DNA from: an uncultured Acidobacteriia bacterium
Lineage (GTDB): Bacteria > Acidobacteriota > Terriglobia > Bryobacterales > Bryobacteraceae
Length of the DNA stretch: 64,000 nucleotides
Direction: 5' to 3'
NCBI GenBank assembly: GCA_903925975.1
Contig: CAIYHG010000145.1
Coordinates: 47,218-111,217 of the forward strand
In this document: in pieces, positions 17,901-25,250 of the stretch
Layout of the letters: each line of letters starts with the position of its first letter
Numbering within the stretch: the stretch's first letter is position 1
The notes under the pieces: model-generated
What the model saw: the letters and a program-made list of their open reading frames with translations, nothing else
Database searches by the model: none
Told to the model about the DNA's origin: nothing
Translations under genes and position numbers: made by a program

Positions 17901-19813
17901 AACACGGCATAGGCCGGCGAAGTTCCGCTGTCCAGATACAACGCCAGCCCAGGGGGAACCTTGTCAATGTAGATTCCGTACGGCGGCGTTCCACCCAATG
18001 GCGTGAACGTGACTGAGTAGTCCCGATTCACCACGCCTCCGGGCACTGTCTCCGTCCCGATCGTGAGATGGGCGTCAAACACGAGCGCCGTCACCGTCTT
18101 GGTCGCGGTTTTGCCCAGCAAGGTTCGGGCGCCTACGGTGAAGCTAAACACTCCGGCGGCTTTAGGCGCGCCGCTGAGAACTCCATTCTCGGCGAGCGTC
18201 AACCCAGGCGGCAAGCCGCCCCCCTCAATCGAAAAAGTAAAAGGCCCCGACATGCTGGGGGACGCGGTGTAAACATAACGGTAGGGCTCGCCGACCCAAC
18301 TGGAAAAGCTCCAATCCCCCACCACCCTAAGGGGTTCCGGCGCTATAACGGGCGTCGTGACGGCCATCGTATACGTGCGCGTGGCGTGCTGCCCGCTGGA
18401 ACCGAGTGCCGAGATCGTGAAAGTGTACGAACCGGTTGCCGTGGGCGTTCCCTCGATTGTCTCCATAGGGGCCCCTCCACTCAGCGGCTTGGTTACCAAC
18501 TGCAATCCCGGAGGCAGCGTACCGGATTCCAGCGTCATACTCGTATAATCGAATCCGGAAGTAAATAGCTGTTGAGAATACTTGCTATTGGGCGTCGCAT
18601 CCAGAAAGGTAGCCGGCACGATATCGTAAACATCGAGGCCAAACTCTATATCCCGGACTCGCCCTACGCCATCCGTCAAGCGCACCTTGAACCAGTAGTG
18701 GCCTCCACTCGTGGGCAGGCCCGCAAGAACGCCCTGGCTGCTGAACGTCCACCCGGCCGGCAGTTGATACCCGGTCTGCAGCCTCCACGCATAAGGGGCG
18801 GTCCATCCGGACGCGCTCAATGCGATCGAGTAGGGTACACCCGGGTACGCGGGCGTGGCACTCCAGTTCAGAAATAGATTGGGAAGCGCCACCGGCACGG
18901 TGAAATCGGCGTAACCGCTCCGGCCCGCGGAATCTGTCGCCGTGATCCGAAAGGTATATTCGCCGCCGCTGGTCGGCGCGCCGGAGATAACTCCGGTGGA
19001 ATTGTCGAGTGCCAGGCCAGGCGGCAAAGCGCCTGATGTGACGGCAAACGTGTAGGGGGCGGCACCCCCACTCGGCCATATCTGCGCCGACCACGCCCTA
19101 CCCACCGCCGCTGCTCCCATGACGCTCGAACCGACCTCGACGCCCTGCCGGACACCGAGCGTAAAGGTGCGCTGGATGGACACAGGCGGGACCGAACTAT
19201 CCGTCGCGGTGACAGTGAAGTTGTATGTGCCCGGGGCCTGAGAGACTGTCCCGAACAACCGGCCGCAGGCGTCGGTCGAAAGGCCGTTGGGCATGCTTCC
19301 CGACACGTTGAAGCGGTAGGGCTCCGTTCCGCCCGCCAGCAGATACGTGGTGGGATACGGGTAGTTGTGAACTGCATCCGGGAGCGCGGAGGCGATGAAG
19401 GTGAATGGGGTTGCAGGTTGCTGTATTCGCAGCGTGTATAAGTGCGTTTCGGTTATCGGGGGATCGGAACCGTCCCGCCCCGCGATGTAGAACTGGAACA
19501 TGCCGCTCACTGTCGGTACGCCCCTAAGGAACGTAGGTGACGGGTTACTGTAGAGTTCCAACCCGGCGGGCAGTGCCGACCCCGCGGCAAGCGCGAAGCT
19601 CCACGGTGTGTTCCCCTTCGTCGTGCTCAACTGGGCCCCGTAGGTGGTCCCCACGACGCCGTCCGGCAGAAGGCTCGGGCCCATGCCCAGTTGGGCGTAC
19701 GCGGCGCTCGTCATGCAGAATAAAGCGAAGGCGCACTTCAGCGCGCGAAGAACAAGGGAAACTGCCCGACGACGGGGCCTAACTTCAAGCGAAGCCACCC
19801 ACCAGGAGAGCAT
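11963..19813 (-). CDS. Giant secreted protein: about 19 putative Ig (He_PIG-like) repeats, an NHL-repeat block, two dockerin-like motifs, C-terminal beta-rich domain
   Basis: 2616 aa; signal peptide ...FALFCMTSAAYA|Q. Repeats of type LPAG..G.PYSA.I.ASGGTPPYT.SL..G.LP.GL.L...G.ISG.P..AG...F.I.A.D; then GYSGDGGPATSAQL..PSGVA.D.SGNLYIAD..N.RIRKV; then VGDVAPYTADAAPAFGDEIMNILDLVQILFSVNN and ARGGDNALDIRDLIRELFRVNN. Confidence 0.93.
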   Translation of the reverse strand: MLSWWVASLEVRPRRRAVSLVLRALKCAFALFCMTSAAYAQLGMGPSLLPDGVVGTTYGAQLSTTKGNTPWSFALAAGSALPAGLELYSNPSPTFLRGVPTVSGMFQFYIAGRDGSDPPITETHLYTLRIQQPATPFTFIASALPDAVHNYPYPTTYLLAGGTEPYRFNVSGSMPNGLSTDACGRLFGTVSQAPGTYNFTVTATDSSVPPVSIQRTFTLGVRQGVEVGSSVMGAAAVGRAWSAQIWPSGGAAPYTFAVTSGALPPGLALDNSTGVISGAPTSGGEYTFRITATDSAGRSGYADFTVPVALPNLFLNWSATPAYPGVPYSIALSASGWTAPYAWRLQTGYQLPAGWTFSSQGVLAGLPTSGGHYWFKVRLTDGVGRVRDIEFGLDVYDIVPATFLDATPNSKYSQQLFTSGFDYTSMTLESGTLPPGLQLVTKPLSGGAPMETIEGTPTATGSYTFTISALGSSGQHATRTYTMAVTTPVIAPEPLRVVGDWSFSSWVGEPYRYVYTASPSMSGPFTFSIEGGGLPPGLTLAENGVLSGAPKAAGVFSFTVGARTLLGKTATKTVTALVFDAHLTIGTETVPGGVVNRDYSVTFTPLGGTPPYGIYIDKVPPGLALYLDSGTSPAYAVLRGKPLSPGTFSFQVQAGDSSGNAGARAYSLMVTGTEVSIQPSSLPAFQWGVPYSWQLTVSGGAPPYQFSTACALPTGIALSASGLISGAPTWAGDASCLITVRDSGNGGGQVSYAIDFVRAPFTLYPTSVHDGQVGVIYYTASIAASGATAPVRFTISNGSLPPGLTASMPDNGPLQISGKPTTAGSFPFRVTATDGASHTVSLDYSLRILNQPIAIGPDTLPAGTVGSPYSATIAASGGTPPYTYSLSASFLPAGLTLDGNTGIISGFPAAASSTGFRIAAADSNGAMCFRDYQIVTTAALLTLTPTSLPAGQIRSPYSAAIQASGGTAPYSFSLSQGSLPNGLTLSAQGQIGGAPAQAGAFSFRIAARDSGGATGYAQYGLTIGGDTLTVGPATLADASVGQPYSAQLTASGGTPPYQFVMLYGMWSADLPLGLDGKITGTPTSAGWIYATVRATDANGSTGTGVIQLTIKDLRPTLSLAPAALPAGHIGNPYSATIQASGGTPPYTYSLTYGTLPIGLTLGISGVLSGTPSEAGNAREIHVTAEDTKGVRGTVTYQLQIDPDAITLGPTTLPDAHTGQAYSAQLTASGGKPPYYFESSSPMCGLRLGYDGKLGGIPTANTGGCGTVQFTVLVTDANVLTARGSFQVIVRTALYIPAQGLHAGLVGVPYSGKLLATNGTGPLTWSITSGALPPGLALAAAGTLSGTPSQAGNYAFTSQVMDGAGATATVTLTFSILNSPSIVSASPFTPGTVGTAYSQTFTASGGASVYTWSLTAGALPDGLTLASGGTLSGTPTRAGVFSFALQVSDGISMTAGAAFSLTIAPPPIAIVSASPLPRTAVGGPYSYTLVASGGSPPYSWTVVAGALPGGVSLSVDGTLSGTPVAGGYFGFTVRVQDSVSRTITGAFGLAVTAPTVIATVAGGAPAPSPVAAGASFGEPVGVAADSSGNVYFSALQNVFKIDSTGAVTLVAGTGRPGYSGDGGPAASASLSWPGGLAVDSSGNLYIADAGNNRVRKVSAGVITTVAGNGVRGESGDGGPATSATLSWPNGVAVSGSGNLYIAEALDGATVVRKVAPGGVISTVMGWAVGGPSTYFPSAIAVDASENVYVADQHSGIVSKVWVSGGLALTVIVAGGGPNVPGDGGPARSAHLGSIYGLACDATGNLYIAAGNIRKVTPAGVITTVAGNGSPGYSGDDGTATAAQLNAPSGVAIDGSGNLYLADTYNGRIRKVWLNGDIDTLAGAGHSAYSGDGGPATSAQLFHPSGTAVDASGNLFIADTANNRVRKVSPAGTITTVAGDGVAGHSGDGGPGASARLNSPSAVAVDGSGNLYIAEAAAVRKIQPGGIITTVAGNGSSGYSGDGGPATAAQLNGPSGLAFDASGNLFIADAYNGRIREVSAGGLIGTVAGNGAPGYSGDGGPATSAQISYPSGVAIDGAGNLYIAGGVVRMVSPGGSIATVASGGYASGVALDLSGNLYIAYPDEHRVMKVSSGGVAPVAGDGAPGYSGDGGPAAGAELWSPFGVTVDAAGNLYVADYYANAVRRVQPLSPLSITTPASPRAAVGVTYSRTLTAAGGLPPYSWSVVSGALPTGLSLSAGGAISGTPAAAGASSFTVQVTDSSALAATASFTLAVSAGALSVFTASPLTQGSVGAAYSQTLVAVGGTPPDSNWAVTNGALPPGVNLSAGGALSGAPTATGAYTFTAQVTDSAGATASASLQLTISSATYNVGDVAPYTADAAPAFGDEIMNILDLVQILFSVNNVPGFRPAACSDRFDAMDLYPVDVAPARGGDNALDIRDLIRELFRVNNLDPDRPVRPSRGGVCPGAPGQSAFAPAASAGPWRAESFPARGAGAQGALVLGTPEQFGTAEERIPLYLEARQVLTRVALTFALGSQRSRLRYEMAQDAPPSIAQEGGPGAIALAWLDGLTVRAADRLLLGYVIGPTGVGAELQVYGISSSGLDDNREVLMDASAMHAVQ

Positions 19814-19961
19814 GTCAATTAGGGCAGAAGTTGTATTCGGCGCCCCAGCCGAAAATTATTATACACGAGTTAAAGGCCTGTTACTCTTCTACTTGCTCGC
19901 GCCGGGTTCGCAAGTCCGAAGATTGCGGTGACGCTATAAGTGGGCGCGGGGCGCGCCCCGG

Positions 19962-21917
19962 TTACTCCACAATTCTCAACTGTACGCGCGAACCGTCGGG
20001 GCCGCCGAAGTAGACTCGCTGGGTGGCTTTCTGAAAATCAGCGGGCTGCGCCTTCGGAATCTCGACGAACTTCTGCGGGTTGCGGTCAGTCAGCGGGAAC
20101 CACGAGCTTTGAATCTGCACCATGATCCGATGACCCTGACGCCACGTGTGCGCCACATCCGGCAGGTTGAACGCGATCCGGTCGGGCTTGTTCGGCTCGA
20201 ATGGCACGGGCTTCTCGAAGCTCTTGCGGAACTTGCCGCGGAACGGCTCTCCACGGATCAACTCCTGGTATCCGCCCATGGGCATAGCGGCAGCGGCGGG
20301 AGCGCCCGCGGCGGGAGTGGGGGCGTTGTAATCGGGGTAGTCGTTCGGGAAGACGTCAATGATTTTCACCACGAAATCCGAATCCGTGCCGGAGGTGGAT
20401 ACCTTGAGGTCTATCGAAATCGGCCCGTAGGCGGTTACGTCATGATCAAGCGGTTCGGTCTTGAATACCAGCACGTCAGGGCGCGTGGCCGCGAAGCGCT
20501 GGTCCTCCGTCATGTAAGTGCTCAAAATCCCCTGGCTCACTTGATTCAAATACGGCACCGGCCTGTTCGGGTCGGCAAGATATTCTTCATAGCCGGCGGC
20601 CGAGGGGCGCGCTCGAGACAATTTGCCCTGGCTATCCAGGAACAACTCCGCCGACTTAGCCTCTTTCGGGGGCCATGCGTCAAAACGCCTCCACTGATTC
20701 ATGCCCGTCTGGAAGACCCAGGCTTTGGGGAACGTGCCTTCTCCGCGGCCTTTCAGGTGATACAGGAAGAACGGAAACTCGATGCGCTCGCGGTAGAACT
20801 GCGCGGTACTGGAGCCGAAGTTCACGTTCCCCAAGCGGTCCCCGGCGCCTCGTGAGAAGCCGCCGTGATTCCAGGGGCCCATCACCAGGGTGTCCGCCGG
20901 GGGCGAGTTCTTCTCCATGAAATCGAATTGCCGCAAGAGACCCTGCGGGTCCTCGGTATCGTACCAGCCGCCCACGAGCATCACCGCCGGCTTCACGCCT
21001 TTCAGGTATTTCCAGATGGCGCGGGATTGCCAGTTCTCGTCGTAGGTAGTGTGGTCGATGTTCATGTTCCACATCGGCTGCTGGCCTCTAAAATACTTCG
21101 CGTCGGCGTTCGAGAGCGGGCCGAGGTTCAGATAGAACGCGTAGCCATCCGGCGTGCCGTAGTCGAAGGGAAGCGCGCGCTCGGGGGGCGCCGGAGCGCC
21201 CTCGCGATCCCGGAATCCCATATAGAAACTGAAGCGATGGGCCAGCATGAAGGCGCCGTTATGGTACACGTCGTCGCCCAGGTAGTAATCCGTGACGGGC
21301 GCCTGCGGAGAGACGGCTACCAGCGCCGGATGCGCGTCGATCATCGCCGCCGTGGCGTAGAAACCGGGCTGCGAGATGCCCCAGACTCCCACCTTTCCCG
21401 AATTGCCCGGCACGTTCTTGACGAGCCACTCGATGGCGTCGTAGGCGTCCGTGCTTTCGTCGGTGTCGTTGGGGCCGTTCTTCACCGGCTTCTGCGGGCG
21501 GATCGTGACGAAATTGCCCTCGCTCATGTACCGGCCGCGCACGTCCTGGTAGACGAAGATGAATTTCTCGCGTTCGAAAAGCTCGGATGGCCCAAGCGTG
21601 GCGCGGTACAGGTCGGCCCCATAGGGCGGAACGCTGTAGCCGGTTCGCTGCATGAGGATGGGGTAGGTCCGTGCGTCGGAGAATACGTCCTTGGGAACAT
21701 AAGCCTGCGTGAACAGCCTGACGCCGTCGCGCATGGGGATGCGGTATTCGAACTTCGTATAGTTCTCGCGGATGAAGGCTGCGCGCGCGGCGGGCGTTGC
21801 GGTGGCGCCGGTCGGGGCGGCGGTTACGGATGTTGCCGGTTGAGCGGCTGCCGCCGTCCCGGTTCCCTGAGCCGACGCCAACTGCGCCAGGAAGACCACG
21901 CCGATGATAGTGCGCAT
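19962..21917 (-). CDS. CocE/NonD-family hydrolase (X-Pro dipeptidyl peptidase S15-like), secreted
   Basis: Start MRTIIGVVFLAQLASAQ (signal peptide). YRIPMRDGVRLFTQAYVPK...QDVRGRYMSEG...DAYDAIEWL...GKVGVWGISQPGFYA (GxSxxG nucleophile elbow). Confidence 0.92.
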   Translation of the reverse strand: MRTIIGVVFLAQLASAQGTGTAAAAQPATSVTAAPTGATATPAARAAFIRENYTKFEYRIPMRDGVRLFTQAYVPKDVFSDARTYPILMQRTGYSVPPYGADLYRATLGPSELFEREKFIFVYQDVRGRYMSEGNFVTIRPQKPVKNGPNDTDESTDAYDAIEWLVKNVPGNSGKVGVWGISQPGFYATAAMIDAHPALVAVSPQAPVTDYYLGDDVYHNGAFMLAHRFSFYMGFRDREGAPAPPERALPFDYGTPDGYAFYLNLGPLSNADAKYFRGQQPMWNMNIDHTTYDENWQSRAIWKYLKGVKPAVMLVGGWYDTEDPQGLLRQFDFMEKNSPPADTLVMGPWNHGGFSRGAGDRLGNVNFGSSTAQFYRERIEFPFFLYHLKGRGEGTFPKAWVFQTGMNQWRRFDAWPPKEAKSAELFLDSQGKLSRARPSAAGYEEYLADPNRPVPYLNQVSQGILSTYMTEDQRFAATRPDVLVFKTEPLDHDVTAYGPISIDLKVSTSGTDSDFVVKIIDVFPNDYPDYNAPTPAAGAPAAAAMPMGGYQELIRGEPFRGKFRKSFEKPVPFEPNKPDRIAFNLPDVAHTWRQGHRIMVQIQSSWFPLTDRNPQKFVEIPKAQPADFQKATQRVYFGGPDGSRVQLRIVE

Positions 21918-22061
21918 GGCGTGATTGTAACTCGGTGGCTTTCGCCCGCCGGGAATCGGATTCCCGGCGGCTGGGGTTCGCCGAAGCCGCATGCGCCGAA
22001 GGGCGCTAAATTGGGCCCGAATGCGAACTGCGCATCCTATCGAGCGTGAACTCGAGTGCCG

Positions 22062-22469
22062 CTAGCGGACGGCTGGCCTCCGTGTGCGCTTGCGCGGCCT
22101 TGCCGGAGTATTTCCCCATTGGCGCGGTCTTTCGAGGCCCGGAGGCAGGAGAGTTACCCGGTTGCCTACGGCTTCGTTCACCTGTAGCTGCGTCAGGTAG
22201 AGGCTCCGGCTGAGGTCGGCTCCGCATAAGTTGGCGCGCCACAAGCTTGCCCCGCACAGGTCCGCTTCAGTCAGATCGGCCCCCGCCAGATCGGATTTCT
22301 CCAAATGAGCGCAGTAGAGGCTAGCCCTTGTCAGGTTGACCCGGAGCAGATCCATTCCATCGAGAATGCAAAAGCTCAGGTCGGGCGCGGCAAGTGGATT
22401 CAGCTTCCTCCACCGGTTCCAAACCTTCACCCCCTGCCGTAGCAGCAGAATCTGTTCCCGCTTTGCCAT
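22062..22469 (-). CDS. Pentapeptide-repeat protein
   Basis: A(D/N)LxxA(D/N/S)L repeats: LRVNLTRASLYCAHLEKSDLAGADLTEADLCGASLWRANLCGADLSRSL. Confidence 0.85.
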   Translation of the reverse strand: MAKREQILLLRQGVKVWNRWRKLNPLAAPDLSFCILDGMDLLRVNLTRASLYCAHLEKSDLAGADLTEADLCGASLWRANLCGADLSRSLYLTQLQVNEAVGNRVTLLPPGLERPRQWGNTPARPRKRTRRPAVR

Positions 22470-22532
22470 GAGCCTCCTAGGAATCGCCTTCCGTATTTCT
22501 TATGAATGGACGAGCGGCGCATATGAAAGAAA

Positions 22533-25145
22533 TCAACTCGGGTCGAAGTAGCAGACCGAACACTGGCGCAGGGCATCGGCGTAAATTCGCAGTTTTCCTC
22601 GCGCGGCAATATCCGCCGGGTCAATCACGCGCACCGCGTCGGCCCAAACGGCCTCATCCGGCAGAAGCCTCGCCAGAAGATTCGGCGCCTGCTCGAAGAC
22701 TGCCGCGTTCACGTAGTTCCCCTCACGCCCGGGCGTGAGGGCCAAATACAAAATCTGAGATTCCACCAGGTCGTTGAAGAAATGGGTGCCGAGCGAAACG
22801 TCGGGAACAAGACCCTCGCGCATCTCAATCACCTCGCAGAGCGCCTTCACGCGGGCGATCTCCGCAAAGGATACGGGCACGCCCAAGGACGGCTCTGCCG
22901 TTCCCCACCTTCCGGGACCGATGAGAAACAGCGCTCCTTCGGGGACGTCTTCGAGTCTGGTGAGACGGCCGATCAACCGCGCGATCGAGTATCGCTCCGC
23001 CAGAGGGAGCGCGCCATAGACGCGGGGGACCACATAGATCACCCGGCCCACCGTTAGGGCCGTGCTGGGACCAATCACCGGGCCCTTCGTCTCAAGCGCC
23101 AGATCTTTCGGGTCCACCGCTTCGGGACGGGGCGCCGCGGGCCCTCCAATCCGCACCTGAAACGGCCGGCATTGCACCAGGTTAATGCGATGACTTCCGT
23201 CCGAAAGGAAGTTCGCCGTGAATTCCACGTCCACCGGGTATTGGTATGCGGCTTCGAGCGTTTCGAGCAGTGCCCGCATGTCCGCCACGAACGACGTTTC
23301 CGTCAGCAACCGCTTGAAAGTGAGCACCCAAGGGAACATCGGGCGCCCTGTCTCTCTCGCGCGCCGCATCAGCTCGGGGTCGCGCCCGGCCACCATCTCA
23401 ATGCACCGCTCGCCGCAGCTCTTTACGACTTCCTCAAACGCTCGCGCGCACGGCTGCTGGCCTTCGAGATCGAGTACGTCCACCCGCCATTGCGCGTACT
23501 CGCGCACTTCGAGGGAATTCGTTTCCGGCCGGCGCGACGGAGCGTTGAGAGCCACAATGCGCGTGTAATCGTCGTCGGAACGGCGTACGGCGCGAGTGCC
23601 CAGCCCGAACACGAGCCGCAGCACGCCCGCCTTGGGGTCGATTTGCTCGGACCACGCGTATGGATTGAACGAAAGCCCCACGCCCGCCACTTGCGGAAAG
23701 AAAAGCTTCCCGTAGGTGGCGCCCGAGACGCGTTGAACCAGAATCGCCATCTGTTCATCGCGGTCCAGCAGGCCCCGCTGGGAGCGGTAGAGCAGCGCCT
23801 CGCGCCCCATGGCGCTGGCGTAGATTTGGCGCACGGCCGCGAGGAAGGCGTCCACCCTCTCCTGCGGCGACCCCTGATTCGGGCAGAACACGCTTTCGTA
23901 CTTTCCGGAAAACGAATTACCGAAGCTATCTTCCAGGAGGCTGGACGAGCGGACCACAATCGGCGCCTGCCCGAAATAGTCCAGCATCTCCGCTACCTGA
24001 TCGCGCACGAATTCCGGGAACGATCCGGAGAGCATCTGCTCGCGCGCGCTATCCACGTCGTCGAGGTACCGCTCGCCGTCGCGCTGCCTTTGGCGGATAC
24101 GCCAGCAACCGTTGCTCACCAGGTAGGAATAGAAAAGGTCCGAACCCAGGAAGAAGGAATCGTGGGGCTCCAGAACTTCGCGCCACCGCCCCCCGGCATT
24201 GCGAAGTATGCCGCGTGCCACCAGCATGCCCGTGGCCTTTCCTCCTATCAGTCCGGTGCCGATCATGCGGCGGCGCACGGCCAGCAGATCGTCCAGAGTC
24301 AGATAGCGTTCGGCGAGTTCGAGCATGCGCTCATTGCGCGTGACCACCATTCGCGACAGATGATGCAGCGTCCCCCGCACGGCGTCCGGCGTCCGCTCGC
24401 CCCGCGCGGCGGCTTCGGATGTGTCGCGGGCGGCCCTAAAGGTGCGGTCCCAGAGGTCAAAGCGGTCGGTTTCCCTTCCGGCGGCCTCGCGCGTCAGGGT
24501 TTCGTAAATTCCGGAAATGGCATTGCTCTCCGTCACCGGCCGGAAGGAATCCTCGTTCCAGACGTGCGGCAGATACATGGTTGGCGAGTACCGCTCGAAC
24601 ACCTTCAGAGGATGCACGTAGAGAGAGCCTTCGTGCCGGTGGACATCGAGCAGAAGCTGCGTGGTATCGCGGATCGCGGCTACGGCGCGATACGAATGCC
24701 GCCCCCGCAAGAGGGCGAAGTAGGCGATTGTATCCAGCTCCCTCAGATACGGGCAGGTCACTTTGAAGAAATTGCCCAGCATCATGTCGCTGTACCAATC
24801 CGCCGCAAGGTCGGAAAGGCAGTCGAAGAGGTAGAAAGCGCCGCGCCCCCCGCGCGCGATCACGCGGTGAATTTCCGCGGTGAGAGTTTCAAACCCCGCC
24901 GCCGGGTCCAGCCGGTGCGTCTCAATCCGCGGATCTTCGGGTATCAGTTCCTCATGGCGCTCGAAGTGGAAGTAGATCAGCTTCCGGCCCTGCCGCAGCG
25001 CTTCATCGCAGTACGGACGCACGAACGGCGCATAGTCTTCGATAGCCGCGACTTGCCAGACCACGTTGTCGCCCGGCAGCAAGCCTTCGAGAATGCGATC
25101 GAGCGCAGGCAAGCCCGTGCTGGGATGAGTTTCAGCGGATGGCAT
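22533..25145 (-). CDS. KaiC-like (degenerate P-loop) domain fused to PEP/pyruvate-binding (PPDK-type) ATP-grasp domain
   Basis: N-term STGLPALDRILEGLLPGDNVVWQV...GAFYLFDCLSDLAADW resembles KaiC/RecA-like ATPases without GKT. Middle IGGKATGMLVARGIL...PIVVRSSSLLEDSFGNSFSGKYES. C-term GPGRWGTAEPSLGVPV...GTHFFNDLVESQILYLAL. Confidence 0.8.
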   Translation of the reverse strand: MPSAETHPSTGLPALDRILEGLLPGDNVVWQVAAIEDYAPFVRPYCDEALRQGRKLIYFHFERHEELIPEDPRIETHRLDPAAGFETLTAEIHRVIARGGRGAFYLFDCLSDLAADWYSDMMLGNFFKVTCPYLRELDTIAYFALLRGRHSYRAVAAIRDTTQLLLDVHRHEGSLYVHPLKVFERYSPTMYLPHVWNEDSFRPVTESNAISGIYETLTREAAGRETDRFDLWDRTFRAARDTSEAAARGERTPDAVRGTLHHLSRMVVTRNERMLELAERYLTLDDLLAVRRRMIGTGLIGGKATGMLVARGILRNAGGRWREVLEPHDSFFLGSDLFYSYLVSNGCWRIRQRQRDGERYLDDVDSAREQMLSGSFPEFVRDQVAEMLDYFGQAPIVVRSSSLLEDSFGNSFSGKYESVFCPNQGSPQERVDAFLAAVRQIYASAMGREALLYRSQRGLLDRDEQMAILVQRVSGATYGKLFFPQVAGVGLSFNPYAWSEQIDPKAGVLRLVFGLGTRAVRRSDDDYTRIVALNAPSRRPETNSLEVREYAQWRVDVLDLEGQQPCARAFEEVVKSCGERCIEMVAGRDPELMRRARETGRPMFPWVLTFKRLLTETSFVADMRALLETLEAAYQYPVDVEFTANFLSDGSHRINLVQCRPFQVRIGGPAAPRPEAVDPKDLALETKGPVIGPSTALTVGRVIYVVPRVYGALPLAERYSIARLIGRLTRLEDVPEGALFLIGPGRWGTAEPSLGVPVSFAEIARVKALCEVIEMREGLVPDVSLGTHFFNDLVESQILYLALTPGREGNYVNAAVFEQAPNLLARLLPDEAVWADAVRVIDPADIAARGKLRIYADALRQCSVCYFDPS

Positions 25146-25192
25146 GATGCCTCATCTCGCAGGATGGCCGCACAACCGCGGGGCCGAGCGAA

Positions 25193-25230
25193 AGCCGGCA
25201 TGAATGCCGGCTCTGCACGCTGAAGCGTGC
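25193..25230. repeat. Tandem palindrome (REP-like): two hairpins with GA loops
   Basis: AGCCGGCAT-GA-ATGCCGGCT then GCACGCT-GA-AGCGTGC. Related copy near 31535-31582. Confidence 0.8.
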
Positions 25231-25250
25231 GCCACAAGGGCGTTGTACGG

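Noticed and set aside
23172-25223. 683-aa plus-strand ORF
   Set aside because: Shadow of the KaiC-PPDK-like gene, skewed Arg/His composition.
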